A DNA stretch of 64,000 nt from Siphonodentalium dalli (GCA_032622095.1 CP136063.1:214165982-214229981), one strand, 5' to 3'. Positions 12,931 through 24,685 are shown, counted from the first letter of the stretch. A program made the numbers and translations. The notes: generated by a model not told the origin, from the letters alone.

Positions 12931-14560
12931 GTTAGTATCATGTTTGTTGGCATATGGCTATATAGACAGCTATAGTGACTATTTAGCCTCAGATTTAGCA
13001 ACATTATGGATGATTTCACAGGATCCCGTCCCACTTCTCAGTGGAAAACCGTAATTTAGTAAAAATAATTAATGTATTACCCAGTTGTATTACCCGAATA
13101 AAAGTAATAAAATAAAAAAACTGTATCACAAATACTACATGGTGAATACTCAATGATGACTAGATATCATTGACCCGATTGTTGCATAACATGAAATTGA
13201 AAAGGGTATCTCATAAATTTCTAATGTCTGAAATACTGTCTTGTTCTGGCATGCAATCAAATTCATTCCTTCTGGTTATTTCTCATCTTTTTAATGATTG
13301 CAACTAATGTTAATTTGCAGCACTTATCCAAATAAAACTGAATTGGTTTATGATGAATGGCCGTTACTGTTTATTGTTCAGACAATCCCAACTGAAGGTG
13401 ACGCTATTCTCCTTGAATTTAAGAACTTCATCTTGAAGCTTAAATACTGCTCAACAAGACTAAACTACAATACTAATTGTATACTGTTATCGCTTACAAA
13501 TAGATGAACTGAAATAATATGATGCATTCAGATGCTTTGAGAAATGACATTCTTCAATGTCTTTAAAGTTCAAACTAAAATCAAGAATAAAATCTGACTG
13601 AGACTATACTGCAGACTCTAGTGCACAAATATACATACAAATGGTTGAGTTATAATAATGCAAAATGTGTTTACGGATGGAACCAAGTTGGTAGCTCTGG
13701 TATGCATCGACAGGCAAAACCTGTGATATGCAGTAATATCTGCATACATCCTTCCCGTATCATTCAGGTCTATCACCATACCAAACCACTTCAAAATTCG
13801 ACAACCGACACTTCAACTTATATGGCAAAAACTTTGTACGGATTGAATTTCATAAACAGGGCCCATGGATAACTCTGGTAGGCATTGGTACTCACAATCC
13901 GTGATATTATGCATATTCGTTCCCCATTTCTGGTCCGTCACATGTCATAGAGCATCAAAATATGACAACCGACTCTTGAGTTATGATGCAAAATGTTTGT
14001 ACGGACGGACGCACGGACGGCTCGAGACGTCAACTATATACCCGCCGACTAATATCGGGGGTATAATAACCATATATCTATGTGTATACCTAACCAAAAC
14101 AATTCCCCTCCTCACCCACTCCGGTGGATAAGACTAAAGAGTTCTTTGATCATGCACAAATAATTGTAGAACCCCTGACCTGTTTACCACTATTTACACT
14201 GGCCAGTGTTCTCTGTCAGACTAAACACGCTCGATATATTAAGGCTATAATGCGGTCTAGGGCAATTTGTGACATACAGTGTACCTACACAATGCTTTAT
14301 TATTGTTGTTAGATACTGGAAACACCAGGAAACACCTGGAAATACAGTTTATTTTTCGTTTTTCTGACCTGTGCTTTACCGATTAAGGATGTTATTGCTT
14401 GCGTCTTAATTTTACACACTTTTCACCAAAAAAGGATAGTGGAATGGGATTGAAAGGCAGTTAACACAGTTATTGAAGAACGGCTAAAAAAAACTCTGAA
14501 ATTTTGAAAAAAACATGAGAAAGGGGGTTGGTCCCTAACATTTGGAGGAACAAATTTGCA
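12931..14560. other. No supported gene; Lys/Asn-rich noncoding sequence
   Basis: Contains the short words ACGGACGGACGCACGGACGG at about 14000 and a degenerate duplication around 13640/13970 (a TTATGCAAAATGT..TACGGA word). No RNA gene or protein was recognised. Confidence 0.4.
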
Positions 14561-14639
14561 CAAATGGGGTGGTGGGTCCCTCGGGGTCGGAAAAAAACTT
14601 TTTGGGCCCTATATGTGCAATTGTTTTCCAGACCCCCCC

Positions 14640-14826
14640 CCCCCCCCCAACTGCCGACGAGCGTAACACTTTTTTGGGCATTGTGGAGAGAAGAATCAAA
14701 ATATTAAAGAACAATGAAACCGGCACCATTCACCAGCGCCGGAAAAATGATGCATGGAAAGAAATTTCTTTGGCAATAGCAGGGATATATCCAAACAGAA
14801 CCAAAACACAAACAAAATTCTTCTGA
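14640..14826 (+). pseudogene. Possible Myb/SANT-like DNA-binding fragment
   Basis: The frame downstream of a poly-C tract (about 14634-14649) reads with a pattern close to the Myb/SANT-like domains that accompany PIF/Harbinger transposases. It has an N-terminal hydrophobic/acidic helix (TFLGIVERRIKIL), then KNDAWKEISLAIAG, then NRTKTQTKFF before a stop. Only about 55 residues remain and the final helix is cut by the stop. The spacing of the Trp and the RTxxQ motif is what suggests the family. It could be chance similarity. Confidence 0.35.
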
Positions 14827-15109
14827 GACGTTATCTTCTTGGCTCTTCATTTTCACACTGTGCTAATTAAAAAACCTCATTAATATCATTGAAACTCATT
14901 CTACAGATATATAAACGCAAGCATGAGTCTCCACACAATTATACCCAAAAATTATACCGCTATACATGCCGATTGTGGCCGGTGAGTGTTCATGAATTAG
15001 TCGTAAGACGGCGTCAATTGACATGTGACAAATCTGACAGATTGGATCAATCACACCATCGACAGCGTGTGACGTTTGCGCTAAAGCAAAGATACCTTTA
15101 CGTTCAGCC

Positions 15110-16981
15110 CACTGTGGGGGAACTACTCCTGGCGATTTGGTTCTCTACCGAGATTCGTGAGCATTTTTGAGCCACGATTCCGATTCTCTATCGAGCAATT
15201 GGAGCATAAAACGTAAAAAAACAACAACATTGGAACAGTGTTTCCTGAGTTTCATAACGCTATCGTGAAACTATGGTCACTGGCCATCAGTCTGTGTAAA
15301 AAAAAAGAGTAAAAACTAACCCGAAATGCACAGAAATTGTCTTTCTATTTTCCGATTCCGATTCTCTGCTGAGGACTCCGATTCTCTACCGAGCGCTCGG
15401 TTCTCTGCAAATAGCTCGATTCTCTCCATTAGATAAAGTAGTATATGCCGTCCGCTTGATTTCTGACAATATGACTACATTATTAGTAATAAACCTGATA
15501 CATGATGAGCGGCGGCCATATGCATTGACATGTGTATTCAGATCCATTGACACGTCTATAATGCAGCTGGTTCAAAGAACACTTAATTGCAATTACAAAA
15601 TTTACACAAAGTGACCCCCTCTGTATAGCGTCCTATAATGGTCCTTAATATTATTGAACCGAAAGTCTATATTTTACGAAAAAGATAGAAGTTGCAGTCA
15701 GAGACGGGTCGTTATTGTTTAGAACAACTGGCGGCTCTCTAAATCAATCAGAGGCCAACTGGGCGGACCGAACTCATATCCGAACTTGACCTATATTTCG
15801 AGCTCATAAACTCACATACCAAATTTGGTTTTGATCTGTTAGCCCAAATAAAGTTCTCATCCGGAAACTTTCCGCTCGGACAGACGCGTGGGTGTCCCGA
15901 CAACTCCACAGACGGACGGACGGACACCGTCTATTTAATAGTCTCCTAAAAAAAAATCGGGGGACAAAAACTAAACTAAACTCGTTGGCAGACATATTTG
16001 CTTCACTGCGCCTAAACATTAACAACAGAAACGCATACTATTACATACAATTCACTTAAAAGTATCATAATATATAATTGTTATACAGTTCTAATAATAG
16101 TTCCAATTCCTGTGCCAGTTTGTACTTACAATATAACCAAACAACTATAGCCCAGTGACATATGCTAAATTTATGAACCTTTGGTTGAAACTTCTTATGT
16201 TATACCTGTCAATTATTACAGAAACTATAGGAACTAGATATGTCAAAAGTACGTGTGCGCGAAGAGAAATAATGTCCGTAAGAAACAACAATATGATATG
16301 TGCTCAGTAATTGTTTGCATGTCGTAACTTTGTGAAAAAGAGATGTTATATTTGTGAGCAGATAACAATATTTAGGTAATATGAACCCAATACAATATCT
16401 TGTTTTAGCCCAATAATGGTTTGAACATGACTTTGGCGTTAGATGTGGACATGTAACATCTACTCCGCCCATATGTAGAGAACCGGAGCCACCGCGAGTA
16501 AATTGCAAAGAATCGGAGTCCTCAACAGAGAACCGGAACCTTCACCAGAGTTTTATTATAGCTTCTTTTCTAAAAAAAATGCGATTTATAGTTGATTTTG
16601 TTCTTGCATCCCCCAGTGGATGTCACGGGCGCCATATTTTAAAAGTTACAACGAATTCTTATGAGTATTAGTATGTAAAAATGTTGTGGAAATGAAAGTT
16701 TTCCTCACAACTGACAAATATCGAGTAAATTTCCCAATAACATTTGAAATTGTGACGATAAACTGACCGGATTTTGGGACATATATTACTAACCGTCACG
16801 TGTGCGTCCATTCTCCTTCTGTTGTAATAATGCGAGGTAACATGTGGCAGAAAAATTGCCGTGAGTATGACGATGTCACGAAAATGAGCAAAAATGCAAA
16901 GAATCGGAAACTTTGCTCGGTAGAGAATGTAAATATTGCTCGGTAGATAACCAAATCGCCAGGAGTAGTTCCCCCACAGTG
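15110..16981. mobile_element. hAT-type nonautonomous element with perfect 8-bp TSD
   Basis: The left end CACTGTGGGGGAACTACTCC is mirrored exactly at the right end (GGAGTAGTTCCCCCACAGTG), and the arms match for about 45 bp. GTTCAGCC occurs immediately outside both ends (15102-15109 and 16982-16989), an exact 8-bp target duplication. An 8-bp duplication and CA..TG termini of this kind are hallmarks of the hAT superfamily. The interior (1.87 kb) encodes no transposase. It carries repeated subterminal words of the type GATTCTCTACCGAG in the left part and their inverse in the right part, likely former transposase-binding repeats. Confidence 0.85.
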
Positions 16982-17009
16982 GTTCAGCCGCTACCATATA
17001 AACTACCTG

Positions 17010-18763
17010 GGGCCTGTTTCATGAAGCAAGGTCATAACATTATCTTAAGATGGACTTAATCTAAGATCTAAGGTGGATCTTATGATGTAACATTTCCGTT
17101 TCAAGAACGCGTTTCACAAAACAAGATTAAGTCCTACTTAAGTAGTAAGTTAAGTTCCCGCTCATTTAGACTGGTTATCGACAATTTTCTACAGTCCGGA
17201 ACAAAACAATGTGGGCTTGTGCAATCTTTATGTACGGCTTGAGAGGTTATCGAGAAAGAGCCGAGTCCGAGTTGACATTATTGTGTGACAGGGATGCTGG
17301 ATAGCGGCTGGGGTGGGGTGGGCGAATCAGCACATGTACCTTAGTGTCTATAGTCAGTGGCCTTATATTCGCATATGGATCTTAGACTTGTATGAGTTCC
17401 ACGATGTGAATTCGAACATGAGTACATGTTTTTCGATTCAAAAGGGAAATGAAAAATATTTGTTAGAGTAACTTTTTTATTATTTTTATGCAGATGTTTT
17501 ATGCGGTTGTCATACCATGGATATATATATAACTACGTTTTCATTAGCACACTCGTATTGAGGGGTGTCATCGTTACGGGTGTGTATATAATATATACAG
17601 TATGCTGTACAACGGTCATCCCACCCCTGCACAAAAAAAACATGACAAAAATTTGGTCAGCCTTGAAAATCACGACATATGGGCGTGGGCATAAACTCAA
17701 TACAAATAATATTCTCTATAGAAAATTGTCACCATTTCTAAAACATATTTTGATAAAGAGCGTTGTGTTACCTTTCCTATATGACATATCTGCTTTGTAA
17801 ACAGCCGACGGAAATTTGGAAAGAGGAAAGAATCAATACATTAATTGATCTCATTTTACCCCATCTCCCCACACACATATGGAATACTATAGAGGAGATT
17901 GTGAGCTTTGAGCTAGGCCATAATTCTTAAAACTGTAACCGCCCCTTAATTGAACCGGGCCAAACTTCCATGTTTGCGAAATGCCATGTCCACCCCACCC
18001 GTTGGATTTAAACTATATCTCAAAGATTCCAACAGTTCGAAATTTCTAACCTGACGCCCCTAAAGTTGGTGATTTTCGGTTGCTGCTGTTTGTCTAAAAC
18101 AGCACATTCCTTTACTAGTTAGAAATTCAAACAATTGAACCCTATATATAGTGTACGATTAATGTTGTTGTCAGGCATGAAATTTCCAATTGCTAAACAT
18201 TTTGACCAAAGTGTGTGTGTGTGTGGTGGGGGGGGGGGGGGGGTAGACAACACACAAACCCCATTCGCCACGTCCCTGATGATAAGCCTGTACTCTGAAT
18301 TGTTTTTACCAAACTAACCCTATGGTTATACGGTTGGGGTTGCCCTCTCCAAACTTTGGTTTTGGAAAGTTTGAGGTACCAGTTGGAATGTTTAAACACA
18401 AAGAGATTTTGGTGTTGTTTAAGGGGGCGTAGTTGGACATTTCGAGGCGATCACCCCCTCTCACTCTGTAGCCACGACCCTGTATACCAGACGACGAATT
18501 GCCCACCCAGACAATGTACAGATATCTCCGTAATTGCAAAATAACATAGGCCGCCATACTTGTGGTCAATATGCCACTTATCACGTGGGTCTTAACTTTA
18601 AGATTATCTTATGACACCTCACAGCGGTCTTAAAGTTAAGACCGAAGTTAAGACCATCTTAAGTTAAGACCTTGTTCGTGAAACGCACTTATGACTGAAG
18701 TTTTAACTTATGACCATCTTAAGTCCCAACTATGTCATAAGTTGCTTTCATGAAACAAGGCCC
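17010..18763. mobile_element. Inverted-repeat DNA element, Harbinger-like ends
   Basis: GGGCCTGTTTCATGAAGCAA at the left pairs with TTGCTTTCATGAAACAAGGCCC at the right. Both subterminal regions are rich in CTTAAG/TTAAGAC words in opposite orientation (17040-17160 and 18590-18740). CTG is found at both junctions, which could be a 3-bp duplication as made by PIF/Harbinger, but the alignment of the ends is ambiguous by one base. The interior includes a poly-G tract (about 18227-18242) and a possible degenerate RT fragment. Insertion interrupts the outer TIR described at 5220-18802. Confidence 0.6.
17640..17830 (+). pseudogene. Possible non-LTR RT fragment
   Basis: A short frame ends in residues resembling the segment of non-LTR RTs just after the thumb (ILIKSVVLPFLYDISAL, then a stop and ADGNLER). 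Without flanking motifs this is weak; it may be noncoding. Confidence 0.2.
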
Positions 18764-18949
18764 TGGTTTATAAAATAGTCTCGCTTGGTGAATAGCACCC
18801 CAGATGTCTTAAAAGGACACTAAAACTTATTTTATCCAAATAATTGATTATATACCTAAAATGGTTGCAATCTGGGTCGTCAAATTAAAAAAAACAGCCA
18901 TATACTGAAATGGAGTGTCATTTCGTAGATGCTGTTGAAATCAGACGTC

Positions 18950-19240
18950 TCAAAGAAGCAAAATGAGCAATAAAGAGCGTTCCTTGTCACATTAGAAAAT
19001 TTGTAGGAAAATTGCGGGTAAAAGCGTCTTTGACCCTCAGGTGACGTAAGGGTGGGGGGGGAGCTAAAAAATATATGATCAATAAAGAGCGTTTCTTATC
19101 AGTTCAGAAGATGTGTGGGAAAAAATTGCAAAAAAGTAAAGTAATGCATGGTTAATGTCATGGGATAGGTGCTGTGGGCATCAAATGATTTAAAGATGCG
19201 CTAATAATCAGCAATAAAGAGCATTTATTATCCACTTAAA
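18950..19240. repeat. Degenerate tandem repeat, about 116-130 bp
   Basis: Three spaced copies of AATAAAGAGCGTTyCTTrTC (18969, 19081, 19213), followed by similar GATGTGTGGGAAAAAATTGC-type sequence in the first two copies. Noncoding. Confidence 0.5.
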
Positions 19241-19249
19241 AGATAGATG

Positions 19250-20560
19250 TAACTTTATCCGGAGTTATATTGCAGCTGCTGTTTATCCCAGATACTGCAT
19301 TATTTAAAAGACTTGCTAATAACGCATTCTTAACATGAGCAATGACAGGTACCCAGCTAGTTCCGTATGATACTCAATTTATGTTTTGTTCAAGGATGTA
19401 TATAAAAACAAGGTTGTGCATCAAAAATTGCTCTGGTCAAGTTTTTTTTTTTGCTCATAAGAGTGAATCTGTTTTACCAAGAATCTATATATTTATTTAT
19501 ATATTTAAAAAATAATGGATGAACTAAAAAAGAACTAAGTGCCATAACTCTGGTAGAAAACAAATCTGACAATGCCTACTTTTGAACTCAAATGAGATAT
19601 TGTTGTGAATGTCCATATAACCAAAATGAAGGGAATTTGTTGGAAGTTTGTTCATGTTATCGTGCCAAAGGTCATAAAATTACAAAACCGACAAACTAAG
19701 GGCCGTAATTAAGGTAAAATAAATCTTCAAACTCAATTGATATATTCGTGTGAACGGTCCGCATAAAAAAAATCCTGGTCTTTCACTGGGTCTTTACTTT
19801 ATTAAAAAAAATGCCGTATTGGGGCGTCTTTATCTATTTTAGAGATGTTTATTTGTTCAAACATATGTATATATATAAAAAAAATAAACAATTGTGGGCT
19901 TTGCAATACTAATTGGAGTGCATGAACTAATGGTTGTATCGTTTATATGCTGTTGTGGACTACACAAGACTCTATAAATAATTCCAAAAACATACATGTA
20001 CATGTTCAAAATATTGTTTTATAGATTTAACCAATAATAAAAAAGACGGAAGCACCCTTCAGACATGATATCAGTCTTCAACCCAGAGAACTTTGCGGCC
20101 ATGGATTAGTAACCCTCGTCACAACTGGGCGGAGCCCACATATTCTGAGTGGACAATAAATGCGATTTATTGATTATTTATGTAAATATAATTTATTAGT
20201 CCCCCCCCCCCATTTAATATGTGGTCGAAGGCCCGTACCCCATGGCATTCCCCTGGTGACTTATGTCTACCAATGTTCTAATATATCTTCTGAGCTGACT
20301 AGAGACGCTCTTTATATGATTAATTATTTATTAGTGGCCAGTTAAGATGTATGCGGTCAACATCACTCATCCCGTGGCATTCATCGGTTGAATCTATCCA
20401 TTCGCATAAGTCTTGTTCAACAACCCGATCGGTCGATAGGCGGCGGGGACCAAATTCGTGTTGTGCGACAACGTCATCAACGTCCGCAACACACAATCTT
20501 ACAGAAATAAATATTTAATATTGTATAATAACATTAAGTCCAACCGGGTGTTCGAAAAGA
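19250..20560. other. No recognisable feature
   Basis: AT-rich noncoding sequence with a poly-C tract near 20205 and an inverse copy of the ATAAAGAGCGT word at 20305-20315. Confidence 0.4.
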
Positions 20561-20564
20561 AAAA

Positions 20565-20800
20565 AACATTTTACCACAGAACTCGACGACTTTTTACTGC
20601 ATAACTCGTTAACTTGTCTTTTACTACACAACTCGTTGATTTCTACTACAGAACTCGTGACCTCAAATCATTACATAACTCTTTGAATTTACTGCAGAAC
20701 TTATGAGCTACCAAAAAACTCGGCGATTGTTACTACATAACTCGCGAGCTACCACATTAGTCGTCAGTTGCTATAAAATTCGGCTTTCTCGTCGGGAAAC
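20565..20800. repeat. Short degenerate minisatellite
   Basis: Recurrent TACTACAnAACTCGTkrA words every 20-35 bp (AACTCG at 20580, 20603, 20627, 20651 and onward). Confidence 0.5.
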
Positions 20801-21510
20801 ACGTTTGTGAATTATTTCGTGCACTTTTCATCCATGTGTCATTGACCATTCAGCTGCCAGAATTTTGTTTATGCAGATCCTAGCTTGGGGGTCTCAGGGG
20901 AAATCACTCTACTAATTTGTATTTGGTGTATTATAACCTGTTTTCCATATGTCAGGCAATATTTTTTTGTTTCCTGTTTTCATTTCGATTAGCATAAAAT
21001 GATATGATGCATCTAGTTTTATTTGAAGTGTTTTCTATTTTTGTTTAAAGTTTGTTTATAATTCATAGCAGGTAGTGCATGGTAGTAGTGCCCAATAGTT
21101 TTTCGGGTCATAATCTGGAATATTGACGATTTCTATGAATCCAACAGATATATTCAGTATGGGTTCTGGAGTGATGACCCACTCTGATATAACACACTAT
21201 ACTACTATTCGTTGTATATACTTCAATATACAATGTTAATTGCCATTTCTGGGTCAATAATGATGATATATGCTTTGAAGAAAAAAAGCATGAGGATAAA
21301 AATTTCATCTTGCGGAAAAAAACAGATTTTTGGGCTGATGATGACCCACCACCACCCCCGCTTACGTGTCCGGAACTTTATTATTATTTCTTTACGCAGG
21401 CAAATAACGCATAGTTACGCGAAAGTCATCGCATGCTTTATAGAAGCCGATGTTAGTTTCGCGTCCCATTTGTTGATATAAGTATGTTTTGTCAACGTTT
21501 TGGATCATGT
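20801..21510. other. No recognisable feature
   Basis: No gene or repeat recognised. Confidence 0.4.
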
Positions 21511-21511
21511 A

Positions 21512-21682
21512 ATAAATAGAATCTACAACTCGTCCCAGTTTATAACGGAATTTATAACACTCGTCCAGTAAATTAGGTCTGGACCTCGACAAAGGCTTGG
21601 TCCAACCCTAATTTACTAGACTCGTTTTGTAAATTCGGCTATAGTAAACTGGGGACTCGTTGTAGATCCTCTATATAAGCAA
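21512..21682. mobile_element. Palindromic MITE, about 170 bp
   Basis: The left arm TAGAATCTACAACTCGTCCC and onward is repeated inverted on the right (GGGGACTCGTTGTAGATCCTCTA). Central words ACTCGTCCAGTAAATTAG and CTAATTTACTAGACTCGT also pair. Imperfect but continuous palindrome. Confidence 0.65.
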
Positions 21683-21855
21683 TAGACACATATCATACCA
21701 AATGGTAAACTAGAACAATCCTTACCTACCCCTCTTCGAAGATAATGTTATATTATTTAGGCATATACGATAAACGACGACAATCTTATTTTTCCCCATG
21801 AACTTTATTTATTACTAGCAAGCTTACTTGTCGTTGCCCAGGTTAAAAAAGTGAT

Positions 21856-22340
21856 GTGAAACACTCCGTTTGGAGAAATTTCATTGGTAGAACAGAATTT
21901 GTTGAACAATGGAAGAACACGATTGAGTCATCAGATCGCGGAAGGTTTTATGGGCTGTTTAAAAAGAATTTCGGAATGGAAGCATATATGACTATTACAA
22001 CAAACTGTTTGATAACATATATTGTTAAGATGCGCGCTGCTAATCATAGACTGCAGATTGAAACGGTAAGGTGGGGTATATAAAGCCAAAAAGAAAAAAC
22101 AAGAAAAATAATAATACAACTATTTGCCAGCAATTCAAGACGGCGATAGGCGACGAATTACACTTTGCACTAGAATGCACGGAACTCACACATTTAAGAC
22201 GAAAATATTTGCCAAAAACTTACCATACGGAACCAACTGAAACTAAATTAGTTAAATTACTCACGAGTGCTAACCCAAATGTTCTAAAAAAGTTTGCAAT
22301 CTTTGTGAAGTTGGGTTGTAAGATTATTGATAGGAACTAA
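21856..22340 (+). pseudogene. Non-LTR retrotransposon ORF2 C-terminal relic
   Basis: Two overlapping frames (21856-22083 and 22071-22340) together resemble the extreme C-terminus of an animal non-LTR RT. There is a HRLQIETVRW segment, a degenerate Cys region, then AIGDELHFALEC, the usual GDExHFxxxC pattern of that region, and a closing helix rich in Leu/Lys. The frame changes near 22080. Upstream RT is absent. The family (RTE-, CR1- or Jockey-type) cannot be fixed from this piece. Confidence 0.6.
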
Positions 22341-22434
22341 CTAATTGACAGCGGCAATTTATAACTATATCTGCTTACGACGATTACGGTGATGACATAT
22401 ATTACGACAGATATAGCGAAGATGCGATATGATA

Positions 22435-22735
22435 TATATTGAGTATGACGATAACTGTGGTGGTAATGATGATACTGTTTCCAATGGCGATGATGATGAT
22501 GTTGTTGATGCTGCTGATGATGATATCGATACCGATGATGATGATGTTGATGATGATGACGAAAATGACACTGATGGCGAAGATGATTAGTATGCCGATG
22601 ATGTCTGATGGCGATGATCACGCTGATTGTGATGATGCTGGTGGTGGTGACGATGATTATGATGATGATATGTATGGTTACGATGATGATAACGATGACG
22701 ACGACGATAACGACGACGATGATGGCAATTGCGGC

Positions 22736-22767
<32 letters not shown>

Positions 22768-23035
22768 CGACGATGATGAAGATTTTGATTATCATGATAA
22801 CGGGGATTATGACGATGATTATGACGATGATGCTTATGATGATGGTGGTGGTGGTGGTTGTGGAGACTATGACGACGACGATGAAGACGATGATGATGAG
22901 GACGATGACGACGACGATGATGACGATGATGATGACGATGATGAAGATGATTATGATGATGATGATGACGGTGACGATAATGGTGATAATGATGATAATG
23001 ATGATGATGATGATGATGATGATAGTATAAATATA
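22435..23035. repeat. (GAT)n/(GAC)n trinucleotide microsatellite, 600 bp
   Basis: Long degenerate run of GAT, GAC and related triplets. It stays open in most frames and yields poly-Asp, poly-Met/Thr, poly-Ile/Val and poly-His translations, none of which is a gene. Confidence 0.95.
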
Positions 23036-23830
23036 CACTTCCGCCATATGAAAATGGCAAGCCAGACAACAGTGGCCCCCTTTTGTAAATATATGTATAT
23101 TTGTTAATTAATTAGTACTCTGTATTCGCCACTTAATTGTGGCATTGCGTAAATCAACGATCAATCAATCAAGAGTACTCTTGCTCAAAATAGCTACTAT
23201 GCCCTGATACATTTCAGAGGACTATTATTTACCAGCATGCCCGTCCGTCAGGTGACACCATGGAGGGTTCAGGAGAGGCTAAAGCCCCTGTCGGGAAGGG
23301 TTTCCCCCACCCCGGTCGGGTAAAATCTGCAATGGTAAACCCATCCGTGTAGTATATTGTACTCTGTCAGAAAATACCGATCCGTGTAGTATATGGTACT
23401 CTGTCAGAAAATACGATATTAGTCTCACCCAATTTGTTTTCATTGACATGAGGACATTTTTCACACCTACTAGTTTCGTTCCACCGTTACATTGATTTTG
23501 ACAAACTAGTATATTTTTCCTCGGTCCCGATTGGAACTCCAGATAAAATTAAATAATATTTGTTCTAGTTTCTTCACGGCAATGCGACATAGGTTCATAT
23601 TGGACTTATTGTATTCCGAAATAAGCCCATAGCTAATTATTTCGTTTTATGGCGCGGACCACAATAAAAGCACCTAACAAGCGTACATCTGGAAAGTCGA
23701 TTTAGGTTCATGTGGAGCGTAATTCAGATTCAAATAATGCTGATTTGTGCTTATATGTGTTTTTGAAATAAATTCAATATGATCTTATTTTTAGGAGAAC
23801 AGACTGAACATTCAGTATATATCAGTATGC
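23036..23830. other. No gene; one short tandem duplication
   Basis: An ATCCGTGTAGTATATtGTAC..TCAGAAAATAC word is duplicated in tandem (about 23343 and 23381). On the minus strand this interval would be the first intron of the PAN-domain gene, but no second exon was recognised. Confidence 0.45.
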
Positions 23831-23839
23831 GATACTTAC
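23831..23839 (-). other. Splice donor of the PAN-domain exon
   Basis: GTAAGTATC on the minus strand matches the animal 5' splice consensus and lies exactly where the domain-like reading frame stops making sense. Confidence 0.7.
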
Positions 23840-24119
23840 CTCTAAACACACCGTGTGACGCCATAGTTGGGTCGAGTACACCGTCTGATAAGTAACACTC
23901 CTTTTTCTGCTTATCGTACGAAAACTCTTTGCAGGAACCGTCACATTGCACAGCACACTCAATCCTCGAGCGAGCCATCTTCACTCGAGTAGTTAAACAC
24001 CCAACTGGCATATCGTTAACAACCACGAATCTTCTGTGGAACAAATTCGCATTGCATATTTGTATGGTTGCCGATATAACTGCCAAAATAACAACGAAAG
24101 TTGACAAGTACAATGTCAT
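23840..24119 (-). CDS. Secreted PAN/apple-like domain protein, first coding exon
   Basis: The ATG at 24119 begins a typical signal peptide (residues 1 to about 24: short polar start, hydrophobic TFVVILAVISATI core, small residues at ICNA). It is followed by a cysteine pattern seen in PAN/apple-like modules of invertebrate secreted and surface proteins: Cys41, then SRIECAVQC (Cys55, Cys59), DGSC (Cys63) with KEFSYD, and ECYLSDG (Cys75). The exon ends with the donor GTAAGTATC (23831-23839 in complement) after the first base of codon 94, so it is phase 1. The open frame extends upstream to 24227, but the later Met gives the signal peptide. The downstream exons were not found. PAN modules usually bind proteins or sugars; the actual partner is unknown. 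Confidence 0.75.
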
Positions 24120-24243
24120 AATGTAAGAATCACATACGATCCACACATGGCTTGTGTTTTTGAAAGGCAGAGCTAACTCAACTGAAAACCAGGCCCAATA
24201 AACTGCATTATACGCACACCGAGTCATAATCGACAGATAGAGT

Positions 24244-24303
24244 CATAGAGAGTAATCAATTGATTTACGAGAGGCGAGAGACGTCGGTACGAAACTAGCG
24301 CGC
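24244..24303. mobile_element. Partial MITE at the PAN gene 5' end
   Basis: AGAGAGTAATCAATTG..ACGAGAGGCGAGAGACGTCGGT matches one arm of the element at 24495-24659, with an internal deletion of about 29 bp. It lies between the PAN start codon and the possible TATA element, so it would sit in the 5' leader. Confidence 0.6.
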
Positions 24304-24304
24304 G

Positions 24305-24325
24305 TCTCGATATATATTTATTACA
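24305..24325 (-). promoter_or_regulatory. Possible TATA element of the PAN gene
   Basis: AATAAATATATATCGAG on the minus strand lies about 190 bp upstream of the proposed ATG, immediately 5' of a MITE fragment. Placement is plausible for a core promoter but AT-rich words are common here. Confidence 0.25.
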
Positions 24326-24494
24326 CTCATTTCCATTGAAAAACGCCGTTAATTAAAAATCATAATGCCACTTGTGAATTATGTCATTTCTCGTGACGTC
24401 ATTGACGGTATGTTGCTTACTGATCTAGACTGAATTTCTGATCCTAATAAACTACTAATCATATTTGAATCAAATTGATGAACAAATGTAGTAA

Positions 24495-24659
24495 AGAGAG
24501 TTATCAACTGGTTCCGATCATTACGTTAAATAATTAACTCGAGGCGAGATACGTTTTAGGTAAGAAACTCGTGCGCTAACGCGCAATCGTTTCTTACCGA
24601 CGTCTCTCGCCTCTCGTGAATTAGCTAACGTAACGCTCGGAACCAATTGATTACTCTCT
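24495..24659. mobile_element. Palindromic MITE, 165 bp
   Basis: The arms AGAGAGTTATCAACTGGTTC and GAACCAATTGATTACTCTCT are inverted copies. They continue through an AACGT region, GAGGCGAGAnACGT and GTAAGAAAC to a GCGC-rich centre. Confidence 0.75.
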
Positions 24660-24685
24660 ATATCTTACACGTGAGTGGCGCATCG

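Larger units (their letters stand above)
5220..18802. mobile_element. Probable outer TIR element split by nested insertions
   Basis: GGGGTGCTATTCACC at 5221-5235 is matched by GGTGAATAGCACCCC at about 18787-18801. The similarity continues inward if two later insertions are removed. The left side reads on to a GGTAGTTTTACGAAGCG region. Its inverse is found on the right only after skipping the element at about 17010-18763 and the hAT element at 15110-16981 (ACTACCTG plus TTTATA words on both sides). The 6.05 kb foldback element lies just inside the left end. No clear target duplication remains and no transposase was identified, so the superfamily is unknown. The alternative is a chance 15-bp inverted repeat. 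Confidence 0.45.

Noticed and set aside
22337-23107. Long ORFs of 140-236 codons on both strands
   Set aside because: All are translations of the GAT/GAC microsatellite (poly-Asp, poly-Ile, poly-His, poly-Met) with no domain.
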